A stretch of 64,000 nt of DNA from Domibacillus robiginosus (GCF_000966195.1 NZ_LAHL01000057.1:1-64000); one strand, 5' to 3'; counted from the stretch's first letter, positions 17,008-26,188 are shown. The notes: a model not told the origin generated them from the sequence alone. Made by a program: numbers and translations.

Positions 17008-18399
17008 ATGGATATCATGCCTTTTTTAAATCGTGATCTGGATGTTCCGCTTTATCAGCAGCTCTACCAGTTTTTCAAAGAAAATATGCATGAAGGCCGT
17101 ATTCAAAAAGGAATCAAACTTCCTTCAAAAAGGCTGCTCGCAACACAGCTTTCTATTAGCCAAACGACTGTAGAACGGGCTTATGAACAGCTTGCTGCTG
17201 AAGGCTATATTGTGAGTAAGCCAAGAAGTGGCTGGTTTGCTGCTTATAATGAGTCTGATTTTGTCCATGTTAAAATGCCAGGCACATTATCCAATAAGCC
17301 AAAAGGACAAGAAAATGAACAATCGATTGATTTTCACTATGGGAATGTGGATTCTACCCACTTTCCTTTTTCCGCTTGGCGAAAAAGCATGGTCAGTAGT
17401 TTAGGCCAATATGGCCAGCAGCTTTATCAGCCAGGAAATATTTTAGGAGAACTTGAGCTGAGAACACTCATTGCAGAATATCTGTACTATTCGCGAGGCG
17501 TCCATTGTCAACCTGAACAAATCATCATAGGGGCTGGGAGTCCAGTTCTCATGCATATCTTGTGCCAAGTCTTCGGACCGAATATTTGCATAGGGTTTGA
17601 AGACCCGGGTTCTTCTCGATCAAGAAGGATTTTTGAAGCCAATCATATGAAGATTCTTCCTATACCAGTTGATGATGAAGGAATCTGTATAAAGAACCTC
17701 CGAAAAGAGCGGCCAAGTCTTTTATATGTAACACCTTCTCATCAATTTCCATTAGGAACCATTATGACAATTAACAGAAGAATACAGCTGCTTAAATGGG
17801 CAGCGGAAAATCAATCACTTATAATCGAGGATGATTATGACGGCGAATTTAGGTACAGCGGACAGCCAATTCCCTCCTTGCAAGGGCTTGATCACCATAA
17901 CTGCGTTATTTATATGGGTACTTTTTCAAAATCACTTCTCCCTTCGCTGCGTATCAGTTATATGGTTCTTCCTTCGTCCCTTTTAGAAAAAGCTAGTGAA
18001 ATCACTTCTTTGTATAAGCAGACGGTATCCTGCCACAATCAACTGACGCTGGCTGAATTTATAAAAAAAGGCGACTGGCAGAAACATATTAATAGAATGA
18101 GAAAGCTGTACCAAAAAAAGAGGGCGATTTTATTAGAAGCCTTACAAAGCGAATTAGGAGAACAAGTGAGGATTCGAGGGGAAAACTCCGGACTGCATAT
18201 CTTGCTTGACGTTTATTCGCCATTTAGTGAAAAAGAGCTAATTGAGAAAGCAAAAGGGGAGGGGGTTAAAATTTATCCTGCATCTCCTTTTTATAAAAAC
18301 GACCCTCCTACAGCCACTGTCTTGATTGGGTTTGCAGGGGTTTCTGAGGATGATATACAAGAAGGCATAAAAAAACTAAAAGCTGCTTGGGAAATATAA
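17008..18399 (+). CDS. MocR-type (GntR-aminotransferase) transcriptional regulator
   Basis: 463 aa. N-terminal GntR winged helix (about residues 12-75: LYQQLYQFFKENMHEG, then LAAEGYIVSKPRSGWF) and a long fold-type-I aminotransferase domain that binds PLP: GAGSPVLMHIL, IIEDDYDGEFRYSG with the PLP aspartate, and GTFSKSLLPSLR with the Schiff-base lysine. PdxR/GabR-like proteins sense PLP or an amino compound. The divergent DMT transporter is the likely target. Start: ATG 17008, preceded by CAGGAGAAATTTCACA. Confidence 0.92.
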   Translation: MDIMPFLNRDLDVPLYQQLYQFFKENMHEGRIQKGIKLPSKRLLATQLSISQTTVERAYEQLAAEGYIVSKPRSGWFAAYNESDFVHVKMPGTLSNKPKGQENEQSIDFHYGNVDSTHFPFSAWRKSMVSSLGQYGQQLYQPGNILGELELRTLIAEYLYYSRGVHCQPEQIIIGAGSPVLMHILCQVFGPNICIGFEDPGSSRSRRIFEANHMKILPIPVDDEGICIKNLRKERPSLLYVTPSHQFPLGTIMTINRRIQLLKWAAENQSLIIEDDYDGEFRYSGQPIPSLQGLDHHNCVIYMGTFSKSLLPSLRISYMVLPSSLLEKASEITSLYKQTVSCHNQLTLAEFIKKGDWQKHINRMRKLYQKKRAILLEALQSELGEQVRIRGENSGLHILLDVYSPFSEKELIEKAKGEGVKIYPASPFYKNDPPTATVLIGFAGVSEDDIQEGIKKLKAAWEI

Positions 18400-18538
18400 A
18401 ATGGCTTGCAGGTTTGATTAAGACGGAGATTATCTACTTTTCTTTTAGAAAAGACAGTTGTATGTGATCAAGCAAAATTACTTCAAAAAGCAAGAATAGA
18501 TGGATAATCTAGAACACCTTACGCTTGAATTCAGTGAT

Positions 18539-18682
18539 GGATTGTCAACACTAAATCACACAGCTTTTTTAAGGGACAGTTGCTTATATTCATGAGAGCT
18601 CATGTAGCTCAACACTCCATGAATACGCAGCTTGTTAAATCAGCTGTCATTATCACTGTGAGATAATTGAGATGCTAAAACC
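18539..18682 (-). pseudogene. IS3-family transposase remnant (OrfB C-terminus)
   Basis: On the minus strand it reads FNKLRIHGVLSYMSSHEYKQ and LSLKKAV, preceded by degraded sequence, and ends in GTTGACAATCC. It is the same family as the piece at 12295 but a different, diverged copy. Nothing of the catalytic core is left. Confidence 0.75.
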
Positions 18683-18712
18683 TCGACTTAGGTCATAAAA
18701 GGAACGGGGGGT

Positions 18713-18956
18713 TAGAGAAAATATTCGAACAAGTTGATTGGTCATCCCTTGAACAAGTAAAGACTGTCTGAAAAAAGCCAATGATGCAATTAAAAACAAA
18801 TTTCGCTATACTGATGAATTAAAGGGGGTGCTTACATATGGAGAATCACATAAGATTGTCTGGTACTTCTTCCACTTATGCAAAGCCTATTATTGGAAAG
18901 GCGATACTTTGCATGAGGCGAAACAGTTAATTCTATCGCTGAACAAGCTTTTCTAA
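18713..18956 (+). pseudogene. Frameshifted small gene, unknown
   Basis: EKIFEQVDWSSLEQVKTV runs to a TGA. One base over, the frame continues LKKANDAIKNKFRYTDELKG, then GESHKIVWYFFHLCKAYYW, to a stop at 18956. A single frameshift near 18770 would make one protein of about 80 aa. I do not recognise the family. Confidence 0.5.
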
Positions 18957-19011
18957 TATTTTGGCTTTGCACCTTATTTTTTAATAAAATCGAAATAAGG
19001 GGCGGGCAAAA

Positions 19012-19281
19012 TTGAAATATATAAATGCAGATAAAGTTCTACCTGAAAAGCTACTCATTGAAATCCAAAAGTATGTCCAGGGAGAAACCCTCTATATTCC
19101 TAAACCGAAAACCGAATATAGGAAATGGGGAGCTTCAAGTGGCGGAAGACAGCTGCTGGATCGCCGCAATTCTGCAATTAGACAATGTTTTATTAGTGGC
19201 AGCAGTATCCAGGAGTTAGCTAAGGAATATTACCTTTCAACTGAAACCATTAAGAAAATTGTTTATTCACATAAAACATAA
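19012..19281 (+). CDS. CD3324-family / Mor-like helix-turn-helix protein
   Basis: 89 aa starting MKYINADKVLPEKLLIEIQK with TTG, preceded by AAGGGGCGGG. The middle has YIPKPKTEYRKWG and the C-terminal part contains a helix-turn-helix (FISGSSIQELAKEYYLSTET). This is the small Firmicute family often annotated CD3324, resembling the DNA-binding half of Mor activators. Function is not established. It stands alone with a terminator at 19290. Confidence 0.82.
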   Translation: MKYINADKVLPEKLLIEIQKYVQGETLYIPKPKTEYRKWGASSGGRQLLDRRNSAIRQCFISGSSIQELAKEYYLSTETIKKIVYSHKT

Positions 19282-19289
19282 ACAAACAG

Positions 19290-19319
19290 CACTGATGAAA
19301 ATCATTCATCAGTGTTTTT
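19290..19319 (+). terminator. Terminator
   Basis: CACTGATGA pairs with TCATCAGTG around AAATCAT, followed by TTTTT. Confidence 0.85.
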
Positions 19320-19422
19320 ATGTAAAAAACGTTTCTAAGTCATTTTCTGCATTTTAAAAGCTTACTATATTTTTTAAAATAAGGGTAAAGAGACGTCAGC
19401 AAAATGAATGGAGAGACGCGTG

Positions 19423-20073
19423 ATGACCGAAAAATTTATTAAGAATGAACATGTAAATTTTATAAAGAAACAGATTGCCTTGATTAAGGACAGTAAAAAA
19501 AAGAATGTACCCCCAACTGTTTTAGCTGCTGTGATCGACTTGGCCAATGCTAAAATCCTAGAGCTCATTCCAAAGATATCATTGGCTCAGCAAGAAATAT
19601 TGGATCTTTCCAGACTGAAAACAGATGATGAGTACGATCAATATATCCAGCGTCTATCTAAATTTTTGATTCCCTTTCCAAAAATCACTGATCAGCAACT
19701 GAAAAAGATGTTTCCAAAGAATAAAAAATTAAAGCTGCCTGATTTATCAAGAATAGACTATAGCCAGTTGACCTATTTAGGCTGGGACGATTTAGGATCC
19801 AATAAAAAATTTATTGTATATGAACTGGACGAAAAAACGGTCGGAATTGAATGTAGAATTATCCCTACTAGTAAAAACAATATTTGTTCCTTCTGTCGTT
19901 GTGCTGGCAAGGTTGTCTTTTTTTCTACAGTAACAAAAGCGAAAAAAGCGAACAACCCGGATTACTACAAGTCCATCGGTAATTTTATTTGTGCTGATAG
20001 CAGTGAATGTAATAAAAAAATAACCAATGCCGAATATGTAACAACTTTTCTAAAAGATTCACTAAGAATGTAA
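19423..20073 (+). CDS. FusB/FBP-family elongation factor G-binding protein
   Basis: 216 aa. An N-terminal helical bundle (FIKNEHVNFIKKQIALIKDS) and a C-terminal treble-clef zinc domain with four cysteines: ICSFCRCAG, then FICADSSEC about 45 residues later. FusB-type proteins bind EF-G domains 3-5 and release it from the ribosome, giving fusidic acid tolerance. Chromosomal FBPs of Bacillaceae are the housekeeping relatives. ATG 19423 is chosen over 19408 because GGAGAG lies seven bases before it and the length then fits the family. Confidence 0.87.
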   Translation: MTEKFIKNEHVNFIKKQIALIKDSKKKNVPPTVLAAVIDLANAKILELIPKISLAQQEILDLSRLKTDDEYDQYIQRLSKFLIPFPKITDQQLKKMFPKNKKLKLPDLSRIDYSQLTYLGWDDLGSNKKFIVYELDEKTVGIECRIIPTSKNNICSFCRCAGKVVFFSTVTKAKKANNPDYYKSIGNFICADSSECNKKITNAEYVTTFLKDSLRM

Positions 20074-20750
20074 AACCTCGTATGATGTCTGTTACCATTG
20101 CAAAATCTTCTCTTTTGTTTTTTATTAGTTTATTTAAGCTAAAGTATGACTACCGATTTGCGGGAACTAGTGTGATGTAGGTTACGTTGGGGGACACCGG
20201 TAATTCATTCGATCAAGTATTACTCTTTTCTATAAAAACAAAGGTCGCTAAAAGTGTAGTTGCGACACTACACTTTTAGCCTGTTTTCTGAGTGTCGCCA
20301 GTATGGAATAAAGAATTTCTTAGAAGACTGGCTGGAGGGAGACAACTCTTCTTTTTAAAGACCATTTTAAAAAATGCGTAAAGCATACAGGTAATCTAGC
20401 TGGGTAGAGAGGGTATTGCCATATCTGCGTTTGCCCCGTATATATTCTTAAGGATAAGTGGAGCTATCCGATACAAAATCCCTGCAGCGTCATTGTGTGA
20501 ACAGCTCCAATATCACGCATGACATCACCTGCTGGCCTGGAGCCAAACAGATATGCTCTGAGAAACGGTACCGCATAGTTCTTTTTACGAGTGATGAAGG
20601 GCGTGAAATCCGTGTCGTACCAATGTTGCAGATATTCTGTATCGAAGCGAGAATATCAACGGATAGGTCTGTGTAACTTTAGATAATCAACAGGCGCGAT
20701 AAAAAATATCTTCTCAGGAGTAATTCCTGGAGATGGTACAGGACAAGGGA
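20074..20750. other. Intergenic region with a hairpin and one doubtful ORF
   Basis: A perfect 13-bp stem at 20247-20280 (GCTAAAAGTGTAG with CTACACTTTTAGC) lacks a strong T-run. An open frame at 20458-20676 ends with the plausible stretch KRYRIVLFTSDEGREIRVVP but has no ribosome binding site; it may be a gene remnant. Nothing else seen. Confidence 0.45.
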
Positions 20751-21497
20751 TCATCGTTCGAATACTTTATTCAGGAATTGAAGAGTTCTCGGGTTTCTAG
20801 CCGCATGAAACAATTCATTAGGTGTGCCCTGTTCAACTACAACTCCGCCGTCCATAAAAATGACCTGGTCGGCGGCTTCGTTCGCAAACTTCATTTCGTG
20901 GGTGACAACTACCATTGTCCGTCCTTCGTTTGCCAGGTCTTTCATTACCTTTAATACTTCACCGACCAGCTCAGGATCGAGAGCAGATGTTGGCTCATCA
21001 AAAAGAAGAACTTCTGGATCCATAGCCATCGCGCGTGCGATCCCAACGCGCTGCTGCTGGCCTCCGGATAATTGAAACGGATACATATCTGCCCGGTCGC
21101 GCAGCCCGACTTTTTCTAATAAAGATAAAGCTTTTTTTCTGGCATCGTCTTTAGAACGTTTTAAAACGCTCACTTGTCCCTCCATGACATTCTCAGCAGC
21201 CGTCAAATGAGGAAATAAGTTGTAGCCTTGAAAAACCATCCCGGTCTGCTTTCTAAAAGAAACAATTTCCGCTTGTTTAAGTCTGGTGCCTGCCGTTATA
21301 TTTAGCGTTTTGTCTCCCAGAGTGATGGTTCCTTTGTCAGGCAGCTCCAGCAGGTTCAAACAGCGGAGGAGCGTTGTCTTTCCAGATCCTGAAGGCCCGA
21401 TAATGACTGCTGTTTTTCCTTTTTCAATAGAAAGACTTACTCCTTTTAATACTTCGAGTTTATCAAACCATTTGTGCAAATTATCAATTGTGATCAT
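20751..21497 (-). CDS. tcyC: Amino-acid (cystine-type) ABC transporter ATP-binding protein
   Basis: 248 aa cytoplasmic ATPase of the PAAT family. Walker [12 protein letters not shown] near residue 35, Q-loop [12 protein letters not shown], signature [14 protein letters not shown], Walker [13 protein letters not shown]-loop VVTHEM. Third gene of a minus-strand operon after a permease and a binding protein that looks like TcyA, so L-cystine import is the best guess. Histidine or other polar amino acid transport cannot be excluded. Confidence 0.85.
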   Translation of the reverse strand: MITIDNLHKWFDKLEVLKGVSLSIEKGKTAVIIGPSGSGKTTLLRCLNLLELPDKGTITLGDKTLNITAGTRLKQAEIVSFRKQTGMVFQGYNLFPHLTAAENVMEGQVSVLKRSKDDARKKALSLLEKVGLRDRADMYPFQLSGGQQQRVGIARAMAMDPEVLLFDEPTSALDPELVGEVLKVMKDLANEGRTMVVVTHEMKFANEAADQVIFMDGGVVVEQGTPNELFHAARNPRTLQFLNKVFER

Positions 21498-21510
21498 CGC
21501 TTACCCTCCA

Positions 21511-22194
21511 CTATTTCGCCACGCCGCGGCCATACCGTATTTCGAGCCTGCCCTGAAAATAAGAAAGCACAGTACTGAATATTAAGTAGAAGAGGGCTAC
21601 TTCGATATAAAGCCACAGGGGCTCATACGTAACAGCTGCAATCTGCTGTCCCTTTTGAAACAATTCAGTAACTGTAATAGTGGCGGCAAGAGAAGTATCT
21701 TTAACAAGACTAATAAAAGAATTTCCAAGCGGCGGAAGGGAAACACGAACCGCCTGGGGAAGCACAATCCGTTTCATAGCCTGGGATTTTGTCATGCCGA
21801 TACTATAGGCGGCTTCCCACTGGCCTTTATGAATCGATAATATGGCGGCACGTATAATCTCCGAACTGTACGCTCCTTTATTCAGGGTGAAAACAATAAC
21901 GGCAGCCGCAAATGGAGAAAGGGTAACGCCTACGCTTGGAAGCCCATAGAAAATGATAAAAAGCTGAACCAATAATGGTGTTCCCCTGAAAATCCAGACA
22001 TAAAAACGTGTTAAAAGAACAAGTGGTATAAATCCGGAAATCCTTGCTACAGCTGTAAAGAAAGCTAAAATTAACCCAAGAGTAAAAGTGATGAGCGTTA
22101 AAGGAATGGTGTACTGCAAACCAGCCATTAAGATAGGAAAAAAGGATTCACCAAGGATTCCTATAATTCGTTCTGTACGTTCCTCCCCAACCAT
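21511..22194 (-). CDS. tcyB: Amino-acid (cystine-type) ABC transporter permease
   Basis: 227 aa membrane protein with about five transmembrane segments and the HisM/GlnP signatures FRGTPLLVQLFIIFYGLPS and EAAYSIGMTKSQAMKRIVLP (EAA loop contacting the ATPase). Thirteen bp upstream of tcyC, 15 bp downstream of tcyA. Confidence 0.86.
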   Translation of the reverse strand: MVGEERTERIIGILGESFFPILMAGLQYTIPLTLITFTLGLILAFFTAVARISGFIPLVLLTRFYVWIFRGTPLLVQLFIIFYGLPSVGVTLSPFAAAVIVFTLNKGAYSSEIIRAAILSIHKGQWEAAYSIGMTKSQAMKRIVLPQAVRVSLPPLGNSFISLVKDTSLAATITVTELFQKGQQIAAVTYEPLWLYIEVALFYLIFSTVLSYFQGRLEIRYGRGVAK

Positions 22195-22209
22195 ATGAGA
22201 TCTCTTCCT

Positions 22210-23028
22210 TTATTTCGATACGTCTGCACCGAACCATTTATTGGATATTTTTTCGAACGTACCGTCTTTTTTCATGTCGTTAAGAGCACCATTCACAGCA
22301 TCCACTAATTCTTTGTTGTTCTTGCGGAAAAGAAAAGCACTCTCAGCAGCATCGTTTTCCGTATAAGCGATCTTGATCGGAAGCTCAGGGCGCTGCTTTT
22401 TCAAATCTAAATAAGAAAGACTGTCGTTTAGGGTAGCGTCAGCGCGCTTAGAGGTGACTAAATCTACCGCCTGGTTAAAACTTTCTACTCCGGTAATTTT
22501 CGCTCCATGTTCTTCTGTTGTTTGCCGGTAATTGCTTGTTAATGACTGGGCAACTGTTTTGCCTTTCAAATCATCAAGCGATTTGATATCGTTGTTGTCT
22601 TCTCTTACAATGAGAACGGCTTTTGAAATGGTATAAGGATCAGAAAAATCATACTTTTCTTTGCGCTCATCGTTTATTCCAACCTGATTTGCGATCATGT
22701 CATAGCGTTTTGCATCAAGCCCGGCAATCATGCCATCCCACTTTGCTTCCACAAACTGCGTCTTAATATCTAAACGTTTAAATACTTCAGTGGCAACTTC
22801 AACATCAAACCCCGTTAATTTTCCAGATTTATCATGGAAGGTAAAGGGAGAGTATGTACCTTCGGTGCCAATGGTGATGACGCCTTTTTCTTTTATTTTT
22901 TCGTAGGAGCTTTGTGCTTCCTGTTTATTTTCTTCTTCTTTCTTACCTTCGTTTACATTGTTTCCGCCGCATGCAGCAAGTGCGAAAACCAAAACAAAAG
23001 TAAGGATAGAGAATGCTAATTTTTTCAT
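22210..23028 (-). CDS. tcyA: Cystine-type extracellular solute-binding lipoprotein
   Basis: 272 aa. Lipoprotein signal peptide MKKLAFSILTFVLVFALAAC with the lipid-modified cysteine, followed by a charged linker and a family-3 binding domain (GVITIGTEGTYSPFTFHDKS, DVEVATEVFKRL, QSLTSNYRQTTEE, ending WFGADVSK). The pattern, including the WFG.DVSK end, closely resembles B. subtilis TcyA as I recall it. Binds the amino acid outside and delivers it to TcyB. First gene of the operon. Confidence 0.85.
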   Translation of the reverse strand: MKKLAFSILTFVLVFALAACGGNNVNEGKKEEENKQEAQSSYEKIKEKGVITIGTEGTYSPFTFHDKSGKLTGFDVEVATEVFKRLDIKTQFVEAKWDGMIAGLDAKRYDMIANQVGINDERKEKYDFSDPYTISKAVLIVREDNNDIKSLDDLKGKTVAQSLTSNYRQTTEEHGAKITGVESFNQAVDLVTSKRADATLNDSLSYLDLKKQRPELPIKIAYTENDAAESAFLFRKNNKELVDAVNGALNDMKKDGTFEKISNKWFGADVSK

Positions 23029-23492
23029 GGTGTAGCCTCCAGTGTTGTTGTAGGTTTTGTAAATGTATTGTTAGATGGCGTAGTAATTTATAGATGTCAA
23101 CGAATTTATGATGTATTTTTCCCACAGAGCAAAGTAATATTCCATTATTCATAACTAGATAAAATAAGATGAAAGGTATGGGGAGAAAGCGCCCGAAAAC
23201 CGCTATACATCTTGTTCTCTGCAGAATAAACGAGATGTATTCCACTACATGAACGGGATGCATCCGAACCAAGCAGAGCAAAAATAGTGCGTGAACTAAG
23301 GGGCCGATTTGTTCAAGTGAAACGAAATAAGAGCCGTCGGTTGCATAACAGCAGCGGGCTGTTTAAAGATGTTTTGATCCCTTTCCCCTGTGATTTTTTA
23401 CGGTTAACACACATCTTAAAAAATCTAAACAGGTGTTTACTGTTTCCATTTAGGGTATTAACTGAGCATCACAGAAAAAGGAGGACATCAAC
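23029..23492. other. Divergent intergenic region tcyA / yndM
   Basis: Contains a TTGACA on the minus strand at 23095-23100 as a possible tcyA -35 box, without a convincing -10. No riboswitch, T-box or gene recognised. Confidence 0.4.
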
Positions 23493-23909
23493 TTGGAACA
23501 CGTAAAAGCACTTCTTATTAAATTTGTGATGATTGCAGTTTTACTCAGTATAATCCTTACAGGAATTTACAATGGCGAATTTAGTGATACCCTTCTCCTT
23601 AGTGTTGTTCTTACCGTTGTAGCTTATGTATTGGGTGATTTGTTTGTTTTCTATAGATCTGGCAGTGATTATAAGTATCCAGCAGATCATACTCATTTCC
23701 AGAGAAACTTCACTGCAACCATTTGTGATGCGGTTTTAACTTTCTTTGTAGTTTGGCTTATGGGAAGATCACTATTTATCAATGATGGCGATGTTCTAGT
23801 GGCTTCTTTTGTCTCAGCGATTGCGATCGCTGCTGGTGAATGGTTTTTCCATAAATATCTTGACAGACATGTATTTGATGAGAAACGCAGGCTCACTCGC
23901 GTTAAATAA
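23493..23909 (+). CDS. yndM: YndM-family (DUF2512) membrane protein
   Basis: 138 aa with four hydrophobic segments, opening EHVKALLIKFVMIAVLLSII, with LTVVAYVLGDLFVFYRSG in the middle. This matches the small Bacillus YndM/DUF2512 family, function unknown. TTG start seven bases after AAAGGAGGAC. A GC-rich hairpin with T-run follows at 24013. Confidence 0.85.
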   Translation: MEHVKALLIKFVMIAVLLSIILTGIYNGEFSDTLLLSVVLTVVAYVLGDLFVFYRSGSDYKYPADHTHFQRNFTATICDAVLTFFVVWLMGRSLFINDGDVLVASFVSAIAIAAGEWFFHKYLDRHVFDEKRRLTRVK

Positions 23910-24012
23910 TGTATAAAGCAGGGAATTCTTATGGCGGCATGCATGAGCATAAGAGATTCAATCCTTTTATTTTACAATCTGGTGGAAGCCATTCTAATAG
24001 AAAAACAAAGTA

Positions 24013-24042
24013 CCCCGTCCGGTAATAATCGGCGGGTTTTTA
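24013..24042 (+). terminator. Terminator after yndM
   Basis: CCCG-CCG pairs with CGG-CGGG (one bulged T) around GTAATAAT, followed by TTTTTA. Bases 23910-24307 hold no convincing gene. Confidence 0.72.
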
Positions 24043-24307
24043 CTGTTAAAGTAGGTTTTTTAAACACAGATCCGCCAAAAAGGGCCGGTTATGCAGCTAA
24101 CTCAGAATTGTTAATGTTTTGTAAATATAGGATGAACGGAAATACCAGGATGTTTTACCCAACCAGGCGGATCATTATGGGTGATACATGGTTTATGATC
24201 ATTACATGACTGCCATCAGTAGGATATTATCATTAAAAACACCCTTTATATGGAACAAAAGAAAATATACCGGCCTATTTTTTGTGCTTCATAGAATATT
24301 TACTTTA

Positions 24308-24339
24308 TTTAAAAACTGATTTAACAAGAACAGACTACA
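24308..24339 (+). promoter_or_regulatory. Possible PhoP-box repeats
   Basis: TTTAAAA (24308), TTAACA (24321) and ACTACA (24334) occur at about 12-13 bp intervals upstream of the alkaline phosphatase gene, resembling the TTAACA-type direct repeats of PhoP. The spacing is slightly longer than the usual 11 bp. Confidence 0.35.
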
Positions 24340-24374
24340 ATTTTCCTATCAAGTTATTTTAGGAGGAAAAAAGA

Positions 24375-25694
24375 ATGAATAACAAAACGAAAAAGAAACT
24401 GGTGCCCTTGGCCATTGCAAGTTCTCTCGCTCTTGGCGGTTTAATAGGAAGTTATTCTGCGCCACAAGAAACGGTGAAAGCGGATAACGAACGAAATGGC
24501 AAGGTAAAGAATGTCATCTTTATGATTCCGGATGGATATTCTGCTTCTTACAACACCAACTACCGCTGGTATAAAGGCGAAGAGTCCGTCTTAGACTCCA
24601 TGCTGGTTGGAATGCACCGTAGTTACTCAGCTAACAGCAAAATCACCGACTCTGCTGCAGCCGGTACAGCAATGGCAACTGGTATCAAAACGAATAACGG
24701 CATGATTAGCACGTCTCCGGAAGGGAAAGAATTGAAGACCATCTTAGAAGCGGCCGAAGAAAAAGGAAAAGCATCAGGATTAGTGGCGACTTCAACAATT
24801 ACCCATGCTACACCAGCCGTGTTTGCTTCACACGTTGCGTCCAGAGCTAACGAAGCGGACATTGCACCGCAATTGATTGAAAATGAAGTGGAAGTTATTT
24901 TGGGCGGAGGAAACAAATATTTTCCTGAATCGCTGTTACAGCAGGCCGAAAAAGATGGCTATGAATACATAACAGATAAGAACGGGCTAAACGAAGCTCA
25001 AAGAGCCGACAAATTAATTGGCCTGTTCGCAGAGGATGGAATGGCTCCAGAATTAGACCGTGATGTAACAAACCAGCCGAGTCTTGCTGAGATGACAGGC
25101 TCAGCCCTGGATGTCTTGAAAAAAGACAAAGATGGTTTCTTCTTAATGATAGAAGGAAGCCAAATTGATTGGGCGGGGCATGACAACGATGCAGCATGGG
25201 CCATGAAAGATGCGGAGGCCTTTGAAGATGCGGTAGAGGAAGCTCTTGAATTTGCGAAAAAGGATAAAAATACGTTAGTCGTCGTAGCAGGTGATCACGA
25301 CACCGGCGGCATGTCTGTAGGGGGTTATGGCAAAGGCGATGCCAATCCTGAATTGCTTCGTAATGTGACGGCAACAGGTGACTTCATGGAATCCAAGCTG
25401 AGTGCCGACCGCAATAATATTAAAGAAGTCGTCAAACAATATACAGGCTTGGACCTCACCGAACAGGAAGTTGAAAAGATTCAAACAGCTAAAAGCCCTT
25501 CCATCGCGATTAACCAGGTGGTATCAGAACGAGCATCGATTGGCTGGAGTTCTACAGGTCATACAGGAGTAGATATTCCAATTTTCGCTTATGGACCTCA
25601 TGCAGACGCATTCAGCGGTCTGCACCAGAACACGGATTTCCCTGTGTTGATGGCAAAAGCCATGAAGCTGAATAACTTCAAACCTTCGAAATAA
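24375..25694 (+). CDS. Secreted alkaline phosphatase
   Basis: 439 aa. Sec signal peptide (basic MNNKTKKKL, then hydrophobic LAIASSLALGGLIGSY) and the alkaline phosphatase fold: VIFMIPDG with the metal-binding Asp, DSAAAGTAMATGIKT with the nucleophilic serine, VASRANEADIA, MIEGSQIDWAGHDND and VVVAGDHDTGG metal ligands, and GHTGVDIPIFAYGP near the end. It releases phosphate from organic esters outside the membrane (PhoA/PhoB type). AGGAGG lies before ATG. It stands alone and is probably induced on phosphate limitation. Confidence 0.95.
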   Translation: MNNKTKKKLVPLAIASSLALGGLIGSYSAPQETVKADNERNGKVKNVIFMIPDGYSASYNTNYRWYKGEESVLDSMLVGMHRSYSANSKITDSAAAGTAMATGIKTNNGMISTSPEGKELKTILEAAEEKGKASGLVATSTITHATPAVFASHVASRANEADIAPQLIENEVEVILGGGNKYFPESLLQQAEKDGYEYITDKNGLNEAQRADKLIGLFAEDGMAPELDRDVTNQPSLAEMTGSALDVLKKDKDGFFLMIEGSQIDWAGHDNDAAWAMKDAEAFEDAVEEALEFAKKDKNTLVVVAGDHDTGGMSVGGYGKGDANPELLRNVTATGDFMESKLSADRNNIKEVVKQYTGLDLTEQEVEKIQTAKSPSIAINQVVSERASIGWSSTGHTGVDIPIFAYGPHADAFSGLHQNTDFPVLMAKAMKLNNFKPSK

Positions 25695-25713
25695 GCATAA
25701 CAGGAAGACAAAG

Positions 25714-25829
25714 TGTCACAAACCACTTGTCGGCGGGAGGGCAGCACAGACTTCTATGCTATGGGACGAGCGGGCTCAGCGCCTGCCCCATAGAAAGCGG
25801 AGCTGCCGACCTATCCCATTCATGTGACA
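25714..25829. other. Nested-stem structured element, unknown
   Basis: Nested complementary segments in one 116-nt block: TGTCAC (25714) with GTGACA (25824); GTCGGC (25729) with GCCGAC (25805); GGCAGC (25740) with GCTGCC (25802, alternative pairing); TTCTATG (25752) with CATAGAA (25789), or alternatively CTATGGG (25759) with CCCCATAG (25786). GC-rich against AT-rich flanks, lying between phoA and its terminator. Could be a 3'UTR RNA, a small RNA or a MITE-like repeat. Confidence 0.5.
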
Positions 25830-25857
25830 GTTATCAATCATTTGTTTACAGTCTGAG

Positions 25858-25892
25858 ACAAATCCCTTAATTGAGGGATTTGTCTTTTTTTA
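25858..25892 (+). terminator. Terminator after the alkaline phosphatase unit
   Basis: ACAAATCCCT pairs with AGGGATTTGT around TAATTG, followed by CTTTTTTT. Confidence 0.9.
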
Positions 25893-26145
25893 ATTTTACG
25901 ATTTGCAGATCTTATGAATGAGTGCCCGTTCTACTTTCTGATGTAAGGAAGCAAGTGGTATAAATTAAAATGATTGATGATCCTTTTCAATTCTCACTCT
26001 GCAATCTTTATATAGTTAAAAAAACAGGATGAAAGGTTGGAGACGCTCCGACTTTTAAGGTCAGAAAATTTCACAATGTTATTGTACTATTCAGAAAAAT
26101 AAGATTTAATTATTGATAAGTGAATGAAACCTAAATCATAAAAAG

Positions 26146-26158
26146 GTCGACAAACGAC
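26146..26158. promoter_or_regulatory. GTCGAC-type operator before the peptidase/AbgT operon
   Basis: GTCGACAAACGAC resembles the GTCGAC-containing sites at 1899-1910 and 30136-30149, all near the two similar FCD-type GntR genes. It lies 30 bp before the peptidase start. Confidence 0.45.
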
Positions 26159-26188
26159 TGTTAACAAGTGAAAGGAGAATGAAAGCAA

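Noticed and set aside
23029-23290. S-box or T-box upstream of the cystine-type transporter
   Set aside because: No AGAGA-type SAM riboswitch stems, no T-box GGUGG...terminator/antiterminator arrangement seen.
23931-24209. 92-aa plus-strand frame between yndM and phoA
   Set aside because: No ribosome binding site, no protein-like pattern, and it runs through the yndM terminator hairpin.
24895-25374. Long minus-strand open frame inside the alkaline phosphatase gene
   Set aside because: It is opposite a clearly conserved enzyme, has no ribosome binding site and an odd composition rich in His, Leu and Arg; a shadow frame.
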